Part shown: positions 33,261-45,130 of the stretch, one piece after another
How the letters are laid out: every line of letters starts with the position of its first letter
Numbering within the stretch: the stretch's first letter is position 1
NCBI GenBank assembly: GCA_008933995.1
Contig: WARS01000071.1
Span: 3,361,152 to 3,425,151, forward strand
Direction of reading: 5' to 3'
Length of the DNA stretch: 64,000 nt
Source of the DNA: Datnioides undecimradiatus
Lineage: Eukaryota > Chordata > Actinopteri > Lobotiformes > Datnioididae
Translations under genes and position numbers: made by a program
Notes under the pieces: model-generated
Databases searched by the model: none
Told to the model about the DNA's origin: nothing
What the model saw: only the letters and a program-made list of their open reading frames with translations

Positions 33261-34324
33261 TCTGATGATGTCTGTACCTCGAGTGAAGAGCTTAGAAAAG
33301 ATGCTTGCATCATTGTGTTCCAGAGGTACAGATGCCTGCAGCGATTACAGCTGCAGCCCGGGCCAGCCATATTAAAAATAAACATACTTCACTCCACCTG
33401 ATAAACTTATTTAAATTCACAGAAAACATGCCATCATGTTTGGGACTAAATTATTAAGTGTTTTTTTTACATTTTGTTCGCCTGTATTTCATCAAGTAAA
33501 GCAAATACGGGAGCATGTTTAAGTGTATCCGCTGGAAAATACAGAAAAGATGAATTATATTTATATTTTATACATTTATATCGAAACAAATTAGACCCCT
33601 GTTGCTATTTACACCTAGTCAGGGTGCAAAGTAAGCTGCAGCGTGGAAAGGGGTTGTATTTACTCTCTTAATCACTCATACGTGTGTGTTTTTTGGAGTA
33701 ACTTGATTTAAAGCAGTCAGTGTGTCGTCTGCATTTCCCTTGATTCTGACACAGTGCTATATAAATGGCGTCTGGTCCTTGGCTTGTGGCTCTTCTTCTA
33801 AGTCCTCTGTCCCATCGGCAACTGCATATGAGCACATGCATGGATATTTAAGTGTGGAGGAGGTTTAGGCGAGTTTAGGCATCTTAATATATGAATAATA
33901 ACATCAGGAAAATACTGCGTCACTGACTTTAGACCAGGTTTTTGTTGGTCAGTCACTTATTTGCACCTCATTTTAAGACCAGCACACTCAATTTTACACA
34001 ACACAAGTGTAAAAATGATAATCCCATGCATTAAATTAGCAATGATTGAAAAGATGACACTCTCTTGGATCATATGTTATTAAATAATCATATTTTTAAT
34101 GTCACTATAAGGAGCAGGATGGGTGCAAAAGTCCATATTCTAGCCTCTTTAATGCGTCCACGCTATTTTTTTATTTTTTAAAATCAGTATTGTTTTATCA
34201 GAGAAGCTAAAAAGCGGTAGCCGCAATAAAGTTTTATCAGAGAACCGTTTTAACAACGGCAGCAAAGCAATATGAAGATGTCTGGGAGAACTTTCCACAA
34301 AGTGCCGAGTCAGCGCAATCCAAG
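33261..34324. other. Unique non-coding DNA
   Basis: AT-rich. No gene, repeat family or strong regulatory block recognised. Confidence 0.45.
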
Positions 34325-34350
34325 TTGCAGGTATTGCAGGTATTGCAGGT
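34325..34350. repeat. Short 9-bp tandem repeat
   Basis: Three copies of TTGCAGGTA (last one base short). Confidence 0.85.
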
Positions 34351-35234
34351 CTGCGCGCTCGTCCCCAGGCCCGAACCTTATTTCACCGGATGCACATCTC
34401 TCGGCGGGAGTGAGGCGTCCATCCATCAGGTCGTGCTCTACATACACCTTGATTTCACTTCACTGTGCTGCCCTCAGAGGGGCCACACCAGAAGAGATGC
34501 ATAAACATGGGTAGTGTCTCTTTATTGTTAAAGACAGTGACGTTTAATGAAACCTGTGTGTCCTGAGCGACGGGTGTGATGAAAACTGAGGGCAGGACTG
34601 CGCGAGCATGATGCAAGGAAGCTTAACTCCTGTACGCCGCTCGCTGAGGTGAAGCATATATTATATATAAAGAATCAGCATTTGAATTTGGGATGTTGCA
34701 TGAAATTTGGATCAGGTTGCACAAATGTTGTAGTTTCATTCTTCTTTTTCTTGCCGCTTAGCACTTGACATGTTCTTTCCAGGAGTTTATATTTGTTTAT
34801 CCAGTAGTCTGGAGGTGAAATATTAGCTTTCTTGAGTAACTGCTTCAGTACTATCACACAGCAGACGGCCTGCTTTGAACTGAAAAGGTGGAAGTTATAT
34901 AAACGTATGAAACTCAAGGTCGATGTAAACCTTTTCGCCACACAGGTCGCAACAATGGTCTTTTGTTCCAGTGCAGAAAGTCGACACAAAAGGCAGAAAT
35001 ATCAGTAATCAATAAATAAATCAAACACATCCATGAGACAAACTTGCTGTGGTTCAGCTCAGTCAGGTGCTTCCCGCTCTGGTGACAGCACACTTCCTGG
35101 ACTTCCAGCACCACATCCAATACATCCAAGGTTTAGAGCTCGCATAGTTCAAGTGCCACACCGGGTGCAAAGGAACACAAAAAATGTCTTAAAGTTTCTG
35201 AGATAAAAGCACAAAAAGCACAACAAACGCATCC
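34351..35234. other. Unique non-coding DNA
   Basis: No feature recognised. 'catatattatatataaag' at about 34654-34672 is TATA-like without other promoter evidence. Confidence 0.45.
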
Positions 35235-35660
35235 GGCAAGCGCGCTGAATTAGAGGAAACGTGACAAACTCAGGCCAAAGGGCTGCACCGCGGTACGAGC
35301 GTGACTCCGGCCTGCCTCTCTGTGGAGCGAGTGGGTTTCGGATGTCACCACCTCCAGGAGAGGCTGGATATTTCCTTTTCCCTCTATTCCCCAGAAACGT
35401 TAATGCCGCCGCAGAGCCGCGGTTAACCCCGCGCATAATGTCGCGCCGCGGCGTAATCCGCGTTTTGTGTGCGCGTTGCAGTTTTGTGCTCAGACGCGCG
35501 GATCTTCTTAAAAGCTCCATTTCAGTTTGTCCAACAGAAACCAGACGACGGGGGCACTTCACATGTAGACGACGAGCGCGGCTGCTGCAGTTTATGAAGG
35601 ATTTTATGGTGTGTTTGTGTGAGTGTGTGCGTGCGTGTGGAGAGTCTGAACGTTGTGCAC
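35235..35660. promoter_or_regulatory. CpG-island-like patch
   Basis: By count, about 18 CpG dinucleotides lie in 35401-35520, with strings such as GTCGCGCCGCGGCGTAA. Long overlapping open frames on both strands (140 and 211 codons) reflect scarcity of stop codons in GC-rich DNA and are unrecognisable. It could be an unannotated promoter or a CpG-rich enhancer. No start site is visible. Confidence 0.45.
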
Positions 35661-36554
35661 GGTGGAAAAAGCCCGTAGGTTGATTAGACATCCAGGAGGC
35701 GAGCGTGTTGCGGTGCTTTTCTAGTGTCAGGTTGCAAGAACCTTTCATCAGGCACCGAGCTGCTTTTATGCAGAGATGGATCACTTTTTAGGAGATTTAA
35801 GGGAAACGTCTTCGCCAGAGAAAGTAATCTGAAAGGAAACATTGGTTGCTCTTGTTTTCTTAGCTAACAGGGATTCCCAGTCTGTGCGCGAGGCCTCACG
35901 ATGAGGTCGGACAGGCATTTGCAGAGGGGTAAACCCCACCCCGCCCGCCCCCTTTCTTGCTGCGAACGCTCCTTCATTTCCGCAGCTTTAGACTGAAACC
36001 GTGTAGCGCCGCGGCTGCTTCTGCTCAGTCTCGGGAATCGGCCACTTGGAATATTACGGATGAGCTGTTTTGGGTGATTACTCAGAGTCTGGAAGTGTGT
36101 TTCTGCTTAAGGCTTCGCGATGGATTGGAGCCTTAATAGCGTCGTTGTTTCCCTTATAAACTCTGAGTCTCAGCAGAGAGTGAGTAAACAGCGCTGTGGA
36201 GAGTGGTGGAAATAAAAACAGCATCCATATTTATTTATTTATCTTATTACCCAAATGTCATTAGCCACTAAACTAAAGTTGGTAGTTTATTTTGCAGGTG
36301 CTGAACCTGATGCGCCGACTGATTTCAATGCATCGAACCAATCGCAGCTGTAATCCATCCTTCGATAAGCAACGCGGCGACAATCGTCCAACCTCGTGTT
36401 TCTTTTTATTCTTGTTCTTTCTTTTTTCCTTTTGAAATTAGTCCACAGATGTGTGTTTATCTATTTTTAATGTTCCTCCTACCTTATCACGCTTTTCAAT
36501 TTGGAACTTTTGACACAAACACGCCGGAGCACTTTGCTGCAGCCTCCAAAATTA
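35661..36554. other. Unique non-coding DNA
   Basis: Moderate GC falling to AT-rich toward 36430. No gene recognised. Confidence 0.45.
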
Positions 36555-36631
36555 AAGAGCGAGGAAGAGAGAAAGAGGGAGAGAGAGCGAGCGGCGGCAG
36601 CGGGGGGGAGGGGGGGAGGAGAAGAGAGAGG
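36555..36631. repeat. GA-rich purine tract
   Basis: Imperfect (GA)n passing into GGGGGGGAGGGGGGAGGAG. Mirror-like purine strand compatible with triplex or G-quadruplex structure. Confidence 0.75.
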
Positions 36632-37740
36632 CCCAGTGATTTTCCAACTGTGGATGCCTGTGTTCTGGGTGTCACTTTGGTTAATAATCTCCTACCAATC
36701 CTTCAACTTGGGTGCACGTTCAGGACGCTTCAAACCATGAAAACAGCTGGCTTTGTGCAGCCCAACTGTCAGAGTCTCCTTTGCTGTCGATGATGGAAAT
36801 ATCAAACCAGTGAGCCGTGAGTGGACATCTCAATCTGAATCTCTTCAGCTCAGCTAAACCACAGCCGTCCTCCCACTGATAATTCATGCAGCATACACTC
36901 ACATTAGGAGCACACTCCCCTCCTTCTCGCAGTAACACACAGCCCGACGTCAAAACTCCGTAATTCCCTTAAACTTGAAATAAAATGGACTTTTGTCATT
37001 TCTTAGACTTTAATATCGTCCAATAAGAATCAATTCAGTCCGTCTCTTTTCAAGTATAGTGAACTTAATGGAAAAAGCCGCAGTTTGGTGATGTACCTAG
37101 GAGAAAGCATTTGCTCACAAAGGACCCAGAACACGATCTCCATTCAGGGAATGAGCAGTTTGGCCGTTGATACCATCAAGCGAACGCAACATCCGTCCAT
37201 TTCATCTGTTCCTAAGATTGTAATGCTGCTCTCAGTTGCCTTGCCAGCACGCACCCCCCCACCCCCCACCCCACCCCAACATTTATTTTAATCGTCGCAG
37301 CAAACTAAAGAAACAAGGAGCAATAGGTGTGGCGTTCTGCGGGAAGCGCCATCAGACGTACGTGTCTAAACATTTCCGAGTCGTTCGTCGAGTAAAGAAC
37401 AAAGAATCAGATCTTCGGTTTATTAACGGGGTGGAAATTAAAGCGCAGTAGTGCGGGTTCATCTTCCACGGAGAGCAGACTGCAGCCGGCGTTCGAAAGG
37501 GAGGCAGGGAAAGAAGGAATGCCGTGTTTGTTTTTCTTCTCCAGACCACCATTATGTGTTTTCAATATGATGTGACTTGGAGATAGAATTATACAAGTCC
37601 CCGGGGCTCATCCAAGTTTAACAAAGCACCAAGGACAGACAACCTTAAGCCCGCACAGCGCTACAATGCTCCTCTCATGGAGAATGTAATAAATAAATGA
37701 GCAGATGAGTTTGGTTCTGACAAGTGAGGGACATGGCGCT
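36632..37740. other. Unique non-coding DNA
   Basis: C-rich run of CCCCCCA units at about 37253-37277. No exon or repeat family recognised. Confidence 0.45.
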
Positions 37741-38860
37741 CCCTGTGCATTTTTGATAGTGATCTAATTCATCTGGCAGGCGTGGATGTTGATTAAATCA
37801 GAATGTCAGCCACTTGACAAGACAAGACACAAGCCGGCGTGGAACCTGTTTGAACAGCGTGAGCCGTGCAAGATGGCCAGGGAGATTTGCAGCGCTGCGT
37901 GTCCGCTGAACTCCGCGCACCCGCCCTGTTATCGTGGCTGCCTGCAACACGTCCGGAGAGACAGACACGCAGACAGACAGACAGGGAAACAGACGGACGG
38001 AGACGCGGAGGAATTTGCCGAGGCCCACCTCTTCTGTTCTCCCTCGCCGTGACATCAGCCCTCTGACACTCAGGGTAAACAGAAGGGTGTGATGGCACGA
38101 CCGTGCTCCCCTTTCGCTCACATGCGGTTGATGCCTCCATCAAATCTCCTTGACAATCACAGAGCTGGAGGCAAGACATACGTACGTGCTGAAATCACAG
38201 GCCCTGTAATTATGGGGAACAAAGCCTCTCTGAGCAGACTCACTATATGAAAGACCATCAATTGGAAATCAGAGCAAAGAATGCTTAGGGTTGGTCCGAC
38301 GGTGGCGGCGCACAATAGGAGTATGATAAAAGAGGAGTGTCGGCGACAGAAACCGTGGAGGCAGGTTGCTATTTAACTGATGAGTGCCTCTCCAGAATCA
38401 CTATATCTGTGGAAAACTATTGCTTTGGCCCTCAAATCCAGCACAATACCCCCACCGTCTGCCAAAATATGACAACACGCTGATGTAAACACACTTTGGG
38501 AGATGATACACATGGTTTCAGAGTCCTAACATACACCAGACATGGAAACTCTGTTCCCTGACGTCCGATTGCTGTCGTTTAATCTCTGTATTCATGCAGA
38601 ACCCACCAATTGTCCGCGATGCGCGACGCGGTCTTCAAAAATGAAGACTCGGCACCGGATAAAATGAGCAGGATCGGGATCCTGGACGGTGCCCCGCTCG
38701 CCTCCCGTTCACCTTCCCGCGTGCACGGCTCCAAGGAGGTCAAAGTTACACGCAGAGAGTCGCGCTGCTAATCTCCTTTGTCACTCATAAAATTTACACA
38801 GCGTCTCCCTCATGGAGGCCTGTCAGTTTGCTGCTGCCTGTGTCTGTCAGAGAACACAGA
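37741..38860. promoter_or_regulatory. Possible CNE cluster
   Basis: Mostly unique. 37741-37800 and 38160-38620 contain 'tagtgatctaattcatctgg', 'gaccatcaattggaaatc' and 'ccaccaattgtccg'. An imperfect GACAGACA run sits at 37963-37990. Open frames around 37793-38179 are arginine/serine-rich and unrecognisable. Weak evidence. Confidence 0.25.
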
Positions 38861-39115
38861 TAATTACTCTGAGGGATCGGAGGAGGCCTTGATTATTTAT
38901 AGGCCTGGATGTCTGAAAAGGAAAAAATACTATATGCGACTTTGAATTATTTCTTGTTAGTAATAATACAACAATATTATCATCTTTTACTTCACTGCAG
39001 TTATCGGTTTTGTAGGAAACACAAAAAGACAAACGCTGTAAACCCCCGAGTCACTGTTTCTTTTATTTTAACGGTTTTTATTTATCACTCACAAAATGAG
39101 GATTTCTTTTTTTTT
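38861..39115. other. AT-rich unique DNA
   Basis: Nothing recognised. A T-run ends at about 39116. Confidence 0.45.
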
Positions 39116-39420
39116 TGCCAAAAAGTGCGAGAGGGAAACTTTCCCAGAGTCGCGGCAGAAGAGCGAGACGCCACGTCGCGCTGCCGGTCAGGGGAACGAC
39201 GCGCGAACGTAACAGCCGCAGCCCGGTGGTGCTTTTCGCTCACCTCGTTGCTGTGACCTCACCCGCTGTTTGTGTGTGCTGTGTAACGCGCTCCTGCGAT
39301 AACAGCGCGAAAAGCCCACGAATTACAGTAAGCCTCGCGCGAGTGAAGAGAGGAAAACAAGCAGCTCCTCCAGGTGAGATGACGGTCGCGCCGCAGAGAC
39401 GTGTGCTTTTGATTCACCTC
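39116..39420. promoter_or_regulatory. CpG-rich patch
   Basis: Clustered CpGs, for example 'gagcgagacgccacgtcgcg', 'gaacgacgcgcgaacg' and 'gcctcgcgcgagtg'. Short GC-rich island without recognised exon. Confidence 0.35.
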
Positions 39421-39595
39421 ACCTTCGGATCATGAACGGCTCCACAGAAGACGCTGCTGTAATGCACTGTAGTGTTTTAATCTCCCTTTTACTTTCTGGT
39501 ATTTAAAGAAAGCTTCATATCTCAACTGCCTCTCCATAAAACCTGAATATTCAAGTCAAAATAACCATCATTCAAGTAAAAAAATCAAAGGTCAG
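39421..39595. other. Unique non-coding DNA
   Basis: Nothing recognised. Confidence 0.45.
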
Positions 39596-39790
39596 CGTTA
39601 AATTCATCAACAAATACTATGATAAAAAGATCGTTGGTGACCATTTTGACCTTTCCATGATGAAAACAAGACTTGAACTAAATAAAAACCTTGCTGAAAA
39701 CAAACACTATGCTGGATTCTCTCATAGATTAATAGAAACTAAACAATGATGAAGACAAACAAATGGATAAATTAACAAATATGCTACTTA
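39596..39790. repeat. Probable teleost interspersed repeat
   Basis: Ordered strings 'cgttaaattcatcaac', 'ccatgatgaaaacaagac' and 'tagattaatagaaactaaac' resemble a teleost repeat of 'gacgaaaacgagactaaa' type that I recall. Diverged; family and ends uncertain. Confidence 0.4.
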
Positions 39791-39825
39791 TAATAAGGAA
39801 ATGTAACTATTAAGATGTGTTGTTA

Positions 39826-40175
39826 CCTTAATATAGACTGTATTTAAAGATGGACGCTGGGTCTTCACTTCCTGTCAGTGAACAAGCTGCCATCTTGCTT
39901 TGGTGACATCATTTGCAGTTGGAGCCTATGGGGTATTGATTGGGACAGGGAGCTGTGGTATTGAGGTCCCGTCTATACACCCACCTACCTCCATCACAAG
40001 CACGCACGAGCTGTCAATCATGACGCCACTCCGCCTTTTAATAATATAATGTAGCATATTAAAATATGTATATATGTTAATTTGACATTTACTTTGATTT
40101 ATTTACCAACTTGTGATGCTGTACTGCAGCCAGCCACCAGGGGGCGATCCAGAGGGGGTTTGCTTCACTTTTGGT
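39826..40175 (+). repeat. Teleost interspersed repeat, family B
   Basis: Begins 'atatagactgtatttaaaga' with 'tggacgctgg' after it. It continues with 'aagctgccatctt', 'ggtattgattggga', 'ggtcccgtctataca' and 'gagctgtcaatcatgacg', and ends near 'ccaccagggggcgatcc'. I recall this order from abundant fish repeats. No coding capacity. The CCACCAGGGGGC string also resembles a CTCF site. Confidence 0.65.
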
Positions 40176-40380
40176 AAAGTTAATATTTGTGATCAGTTGC
40201 ACGTTCCAGGATTAACGTCGTCAGTCAAACATCGAAACGCTCCTCTAGATGTTCGCTGAGGCAAGTTTTAGCTGCCCCTCTCAAGCTAAACCCAGACAGT
40301 TCACGATATTTGAGTGAACAGGCGAGTGAATGCAACTCGTGGATGATTGGCAGTTTTGTTGTGCACAGAAAAGGAAGCCG

Positions 40381-40404
40381 TGCTAATGCTAATGCTAATG
40401 CTAA
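40381..40404. repeat. GCTAAT hexamer repeat
   Basis: Just under four copies of TGCTAA. Confidence 0.9.
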
Positions 40405-41059
40405 ACAACAAAGAGCAGTCCTGTTCGCGATAAACCAGACTCTGATGTACTGAGGGGTGAGCACGTTGTGAATTGAACACTGTGCATGAACAGGTAGACG
40501 TTGCCCTTTTGTGAAACATGTAACCATAGCAACTGTGCAAAACAAAGATGGCTGTACCCTAATAAAGCTAGGACGACAGAAACATTGCACGACTAAAATG
40601 CTAACACTGCTAGCCTTTGCTAAATCGGTGTAATGTGCACAAAGCTAGCGTGAATGTTCAACAAGGGAATAAAACTGAATCTGAATCAGGCGTAAACATG
40701 ATGACATCTTGTTTATTTAGAGGTATAAACAACAATTCTGTAGGACCATATCTGTGTAGTTTGATCATTTGATCGATTGATTCTAACTAAACATTCGACA
40801 AACTGTGATCAGATTCTTATTTAGGTCTTGCTAAATCCTGAGTGTTGCACAGCGGTATGTGTTTATTGCAGTTTTGAGATGAGTACTAATGGGGAAAAAT
40901 GGGAAATCCAATAGTCTCCTATGCAAAATAACCAAAAACTGTAGCAACATGTGCAGGAAACAGTGTTTGCTTCCAAGACCCCATCGCTCACAGGCTGCAG
41001 ACTGATGAAAAACGCTTTTCAGGGGCTTTAAACCTGGTTAATTAAACCTCTAAGAGTAG
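40405..41059. other. Unique non-coding DNA
   Basis: Nothing recognised. The - strand frame at 40225-40590 overlaps the repeats and is not a gene. Confidence 0.45.
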
Positions 41060-41560
41060 TAAAATAGTGCAAGTGACCTGTATCCAAACCATCTCTCGGC
41101 TGGCCATACCTCCAAAAGCGCGTGCCTGTTTAATTCTAATATGCTACTTAAATGCCAGCTTAATAAGAGATGGCAATTCCACGTGCAAATCAATTTGATA
41201 TCTGTGGGGACTGAAAAGTGCACATCACACATTACGAGCCAGGATCAAGCTGGGGGCAGGTGCCTCTCTCCTCAGAATTACAAGGAGAGTTTGCAGACGG
41301 ATATGAATTTACAATTAGTCTCATCCTGGCGACTTCTTAAGGTTTGTGACAGTGTCTGGGGTTCCACTAAAGGCCATGTGTGTGAAGCCATGAATTTCCT
41401 GCGACAGGCTATGATACCAGAGAGGCTATATTTAGGGAGGATAACTAGTACTGCACGGTATAATCTGACATTTGTACCACAAGGGAGTCATACTGCATTG
41501 CTCACAAATGACAGTGTCACTGTTGGTTTGTGTCCCCGGTGGAATAGGTTAAAGAGAACA
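41060..41560. promoter_or_regulatory. Candidate CNE, long
   Basis: About 500 bp of unique, repeat-free sequence. It contains 'gtttaattctaatatgctac', 'caatttgatatctg' and 'gaatttacaattagtctc'. The + strand frame at 41141-41605 (154 codons) has no recognisable domain; long open frames can arise by chance in such blocks. Conservation not tested. Confidence 0.4.
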
Positions 41561-42379
41561 AAACATGTTTTTGCAGTGGAGTGCCGCTCTGCAAGACAGA
41601 TCTAATAAAACTGTATTTGATTGTGGGGGTATGATCTGACTGTGGCTGTCACTGGTGAGTGAGCCCCCTGAGCGCGGAGACAGCAGCAGTCTGGTTGAAA
41701 AGGAACAAAGAGTCCCTGGGAGCGGTCTCAGTAGACTCTGAAACAGGAGTCTGCATGACTGGCCTGCTTTTGATGGCTGACTTCAACAGGACATTTCAAC
41801 TTCCCCTCTCCTTCTCCGGCCCTCTAACCGGGGACAAAAGGGAACCAGCAGAGGCCACCGTCGTTCTGCTGCTGCCAGCTGTCGATTTTCTTAAATATGT
41901 AAGCGCATCGAGCGGAAGCAGGACACTTTATGAAAAGAGCGATTCACGAATAAGCAGCCCCGCAACATCCCGGGCAACGTTTTATCAGTCCGCACATACA
42001 TTTTCTATCTGTTCCCTCAGTGCGGCGCGGTAGTTTAAATTATAACGTCACCCAGCATATTTGAGCACCTGTCAAATCCTTTTAAAGAAAACAAGCATGA
42101 TGTAATTCTGCTCAACCAGGCAATTCATTAGCCCAAGTCAAACACTCGTCCCTCCGCAGTTGGCTGCTGTTGTCCTCCCCGCGGACACAAAGAAAGCCAC
42201 TTAGGTCCACACTCACCAAGGTGATCAAACCTGCGTCAGCCTACACCTGCTCCCCACCTCCCCCTCCACCCTCTCAGGAGGAACCTGAGGACAGGCTGCA
42301 CAACAAAAGCTGCGGCGGCGCACTCGGGGAGTTCAGCTAACTGCGTCTTCAATCACCACGTCTCAGAGCTATCCAAAAA
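41561..42379. other. Unique non-coding DNA, partly CNE-like
   Basis: 41980-42140 is AT-rich and unique ('ttaaattataacgtcac', 'aggcaattcattagcc'). The rest is moderate GC with a C-rich run at about 42254-42271. The + strand frame at 41659-42033 is unrecognisable. Confidence 0.4.
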
Positions 42380-42412
42380 AAGAAGAAGAAGAAGAAGAAG
42401 AAGAAGAAGAAG
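42380..42412. repeat. (AAG)11 microsatellite
   Basis: Eleven uninterrupted AAG units. Pure purine strand, capable of triplex formation and likely length-polymorphic. Confidence 0.95.
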
Positions 42413-42479
42413 CAGGCGTGTACATGGAGGAGTTTGTTTAGGATGCATACTGCACCAGCTTGATTGATGTGCGGGGTGT

Positions 42480-43130
42480 ATTCCAGCCACTCAGCCCCTG
42501 TAGTGCTCTGTGACACCAAGTGTTTTCCTGTGCAGGCTTTGCATGGCTCCCCCGAAGTGCCCCTGCAGACGGCGAAACAGTACCGCCACTAAATAGACAT
42601 ATGGAATATGAGTGTTGGAGACATCTTTACTAGGAGACATTAAAGCCGTGTTAGCAGAGGCAGTGGAATATTACACTAGCTAGATGCTCAGTGGAGATTT
42701 GGGGATCAGCAATGTGCAGGCTGTTTTTTTTCAATGATATGTTTGAATTATTTCTTATGGGTGTGCATAATGGCAATATAAATCTTTCTGGGTGTGCAAT
42801 TACAAAGACTGGCATGGTCTATTCCCCGCTGGGTGATCGCCTGCGAACAATGACATATTACCGGCTGGCCGGCAGTGGTCATTAAGAACTGATATGGGAT
42901 TTATGGCCAGTCTTTAAACATGAGATGGCATTAGAGAGATTTGAATACAGTCAAAATGGCACAAAGAATCCTGCCTGAGCAAGATGGAGCTAATGAACTG
43001 TGGTTGGAAAGCAGGGGGATATAAAGTTATTTTGGGTAAAGCCAATTTCTCATCAAGCAAAATGAGTCTGATTTTAATCAGGGGTTGTCAGAGTCCATAA
43101 CAAGCTCGCTGTGTTATTGCGGCGTTGTAT
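42480..43130. promoter_or_regulatory. Candidate CNE, long
   Basis: Unique block without simple repeats apart from a T8 run. Contains 'tggcaatataaatctttc', 'gtgcaattacaaag' and 'ctgattttaatcagg' (an imperfect palindrome). Overall texture suggests deep conservation. No coding frame. Confidence 0.4.
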
Positions 43131-43429
43131 TGGCGAGGTTTTTATAGGTTTGTAAATGAGCAAAGTCGAACAATTAATACATTAACGCACGGTTCAATTT
43201 GTAATAATGAAACGCGCGTTGAAAAGCAGATGACAAAATACGAAACGTCGACACGGAGCATGAAAAGCACAGTGTGATTCTATTACGGGCGTTTCGGAGC
43301 GACGCAGACCCTGAGAGGCGGCCGCGGTATCATCTCAGTCAGTGTTTCTGCGCGACGACAAAAGCCCTCCATACAACCATCTTACTAATTTCCAGTGGCA
43401 ATTAAGGAGTCTTACATTCCACGCGGTAC
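43131..43429. other. Unique DNA, mildly CpG-rich
   Basis: CpGs cluster at 43205-43355 ('gaaacgcgcgttg', 'ggcggccgcgg'). No exon recognised. Confidence 0.4.
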
Positions 43430-43765
43430 CTGCTGAGAGAGTATAAGGGGCTTAAACATCAGATGTGTTCATTGGAAAGTGAGAAATAAAGACTTTGCCT
43501 CATCATATTAGTGCCAGCCCTTAAAGTGACTGTTTATCATGAGGTAGTGCTCAAGGTTTTAATGAGCTCCCTGCCTGTTCTAGTATAATTCCAATTAGTC
43601 CCTCCGTCTCATATAATGGCATGATTACCTTGTGAAGCCTCCATTGTTTTCTGTACAAGCCTTGAAAGGAACCCTGACTATTTTAATCTGTTTCCCAGTG
43701 GCAGCACACCTGCCAAGCCAGTTACACCTCCTGCAGAATGATCACAGGTATTGGTTCATTAATAC
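43430..43765. promoter_or_regulatory. Candidate CNE with SOX-like core
   Basis: Unique block with CCATTGTTTT (43641-43650), 'ataattccaattag', 'ggttttaatgagc' and 'attggttcattaatac'. One of the strongest candidates by texture. No coding frame. Confidence 0.45.
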
Positions 43766-43814
43766 AGGGAATGGCAGTGTATGAACCCCCCCCACTTCTC
43801 TCAGCTCCTCACTG

Positions 43815-43841
43815 CCACCACCACCACCACCACCACCACCA
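43815..43841. repeat. (CAC)9 microsatellite
   Basis: Nine CAC/ACC triplets. The complementary frame gives a tryptophan or glycine run, an artefact. Confidence 0.95.
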
Positions 43842-43967
43842 ACAACCACCTCCCCCAGTTTCACCGAGTGGATAGATGAGAAAATGAATGTTGCAATCAG
43901 GTTTTGACTGCGCTCCTCTCTCAATGTTATATTCACACCATTCAGAATAACACGGAGCGACGAAGAC

Positions 43968-43994
43968 GAGGAGGAGGAGGAGGAGGAGGAGGAG
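43968..43994. repeat. (GAG)9 microsatellite
   Basis: Nine GAG triplets, 126 bp after the CAC array. The complementary frame gives a serine or leucine run, an artefact. Confidence 0.95.
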
Positions 43995-43999
43995 TTCGC

Positions 44000-44745
44000 C
44001 ACAAAGATTCACAAAACAGCCGCGATTTAGCTTTCGGCGTTTTCTCGAAAATCTCTGCAGGGGTATTATAAAGTGTGACCGATCCCCGTCAGAGTGCTGC
44101 TGTGTCAGCCTCTTTAAAGTAAGGCCCCGTCACCTCGACTTCGGTCACCTACGTTTCAGAGGGAGAGAGGGAGCTATTTGGTGACGGGAGCATCCGTCAT
44201 TAGTGTTTGGACGGATCGTGGCTTCCACTCGAAGACGGTTCTTGGAAACGCACCCGAGTTGTGGCACGCCGGACTGATCTACCAAGAAACTCAACGCGCA
44301 ATCGTTACGATGATTACAGTTTGTCGTGAAGGCATGTGGGGCGAGAAAAAGCATACAATGCGCGCAAAAAGCGGGACGTGGTTTAGCATGGTTTTAGGTA
44401 CGGGGAGTGGCTCGCGGATGCAGCACCTGGCACAGGTGTTTGACATCGTGAACTAAGTACATTCTCGGACGTGCAGTAGCGGCCGGGCCTGGAGGGCCGT
44501 TGTATTGGTGGGTCCCGGACCGCACAACAGGGGACCACTGGAGGAACAGACGCTCGTACCTGCAACTAAAAGAACAATAAAGAACATTTGGGAGAACGTA
44601 TCCGACACAGCTGCTGCGTATTTTGCTACAACGAGTAATCAAATTAACGTCGCTGACGCAACGACTTTCGGAGAACCGCAGCGGCGGCGCGCTCCGGGCC
44701 GCGCGCACGTATTGCTCCCAGTATCTCGGTAATTGATTCAGAGCT
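44000..44745. promoter_or_regulatory. CpG-rich patch
   Basis: CpG-dense at 44160-44360 and 44460-44720 ('caacgcgcaatcg', 'gcagcggcggcgcgctcc'). Open frames overlap in opposite directions (44178-44456 + and 44394-44819 -) and neither is recognisable. It could be a CpG-island promoter or a CpG-rich regulatory block. Confidence 0.4.
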
Positions 44746-44819
44746 CTGAGGACACCGTCTTGCACAAGGAACGTTTCATTCAAATCATAATTTAACAGGG
44801 TATCAGCGACAACGAGCAC

Positions 44820-45130
44820 AATAGGAGAGGATGGTAATAGCCAGAACCCAAAACTGAATTTAGATTTCCTCTCAGATTTGACACTCGTGCGGAATAAGAG
44901 ACAGGAGGGAAGAAATGGTAATCTGCAAGAAAACCCTTAAAAGAATCAATTTGGCAAGGTGTCTGAGAATGTGACTTTATCCGGCACTGTGATTCCGACT
45001 GTCTCCTGTAAGAGTGGGATGACTGTCTTTCTTCCCTGCTGACAGGCAGACCCAGGCCAAATTGACAGTTCTTTAAAGCGCCTGACAGAAAGCCGCATTA
45101 ATTAAGTCATTGCTGGACTTTAATTGTGTT
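44820..45130. promoter_or_regulatory. Candidate CNE
   Basis: Unique block with 'agaatcaatttggc', 'ctttaaagcgcctgac' and ATTAATTAA (45097-45105). No repeats, no coding frame. Confidence 0.4.

Noticed and set aside
35149-35784. Longest open frame (211 codons, - strand)
   Set aside because: It spans the CpG-rich patch where stop codons are scarce, overlaps an equally open + frame, and shows no recognisable domain or exon signals.
41141-41605. 154-codon + strand frame in a CNE-like block
   Set aside because: No recognisable domain and no splice sites. Chance open frames are common in slowly evolving non-coding blocks.
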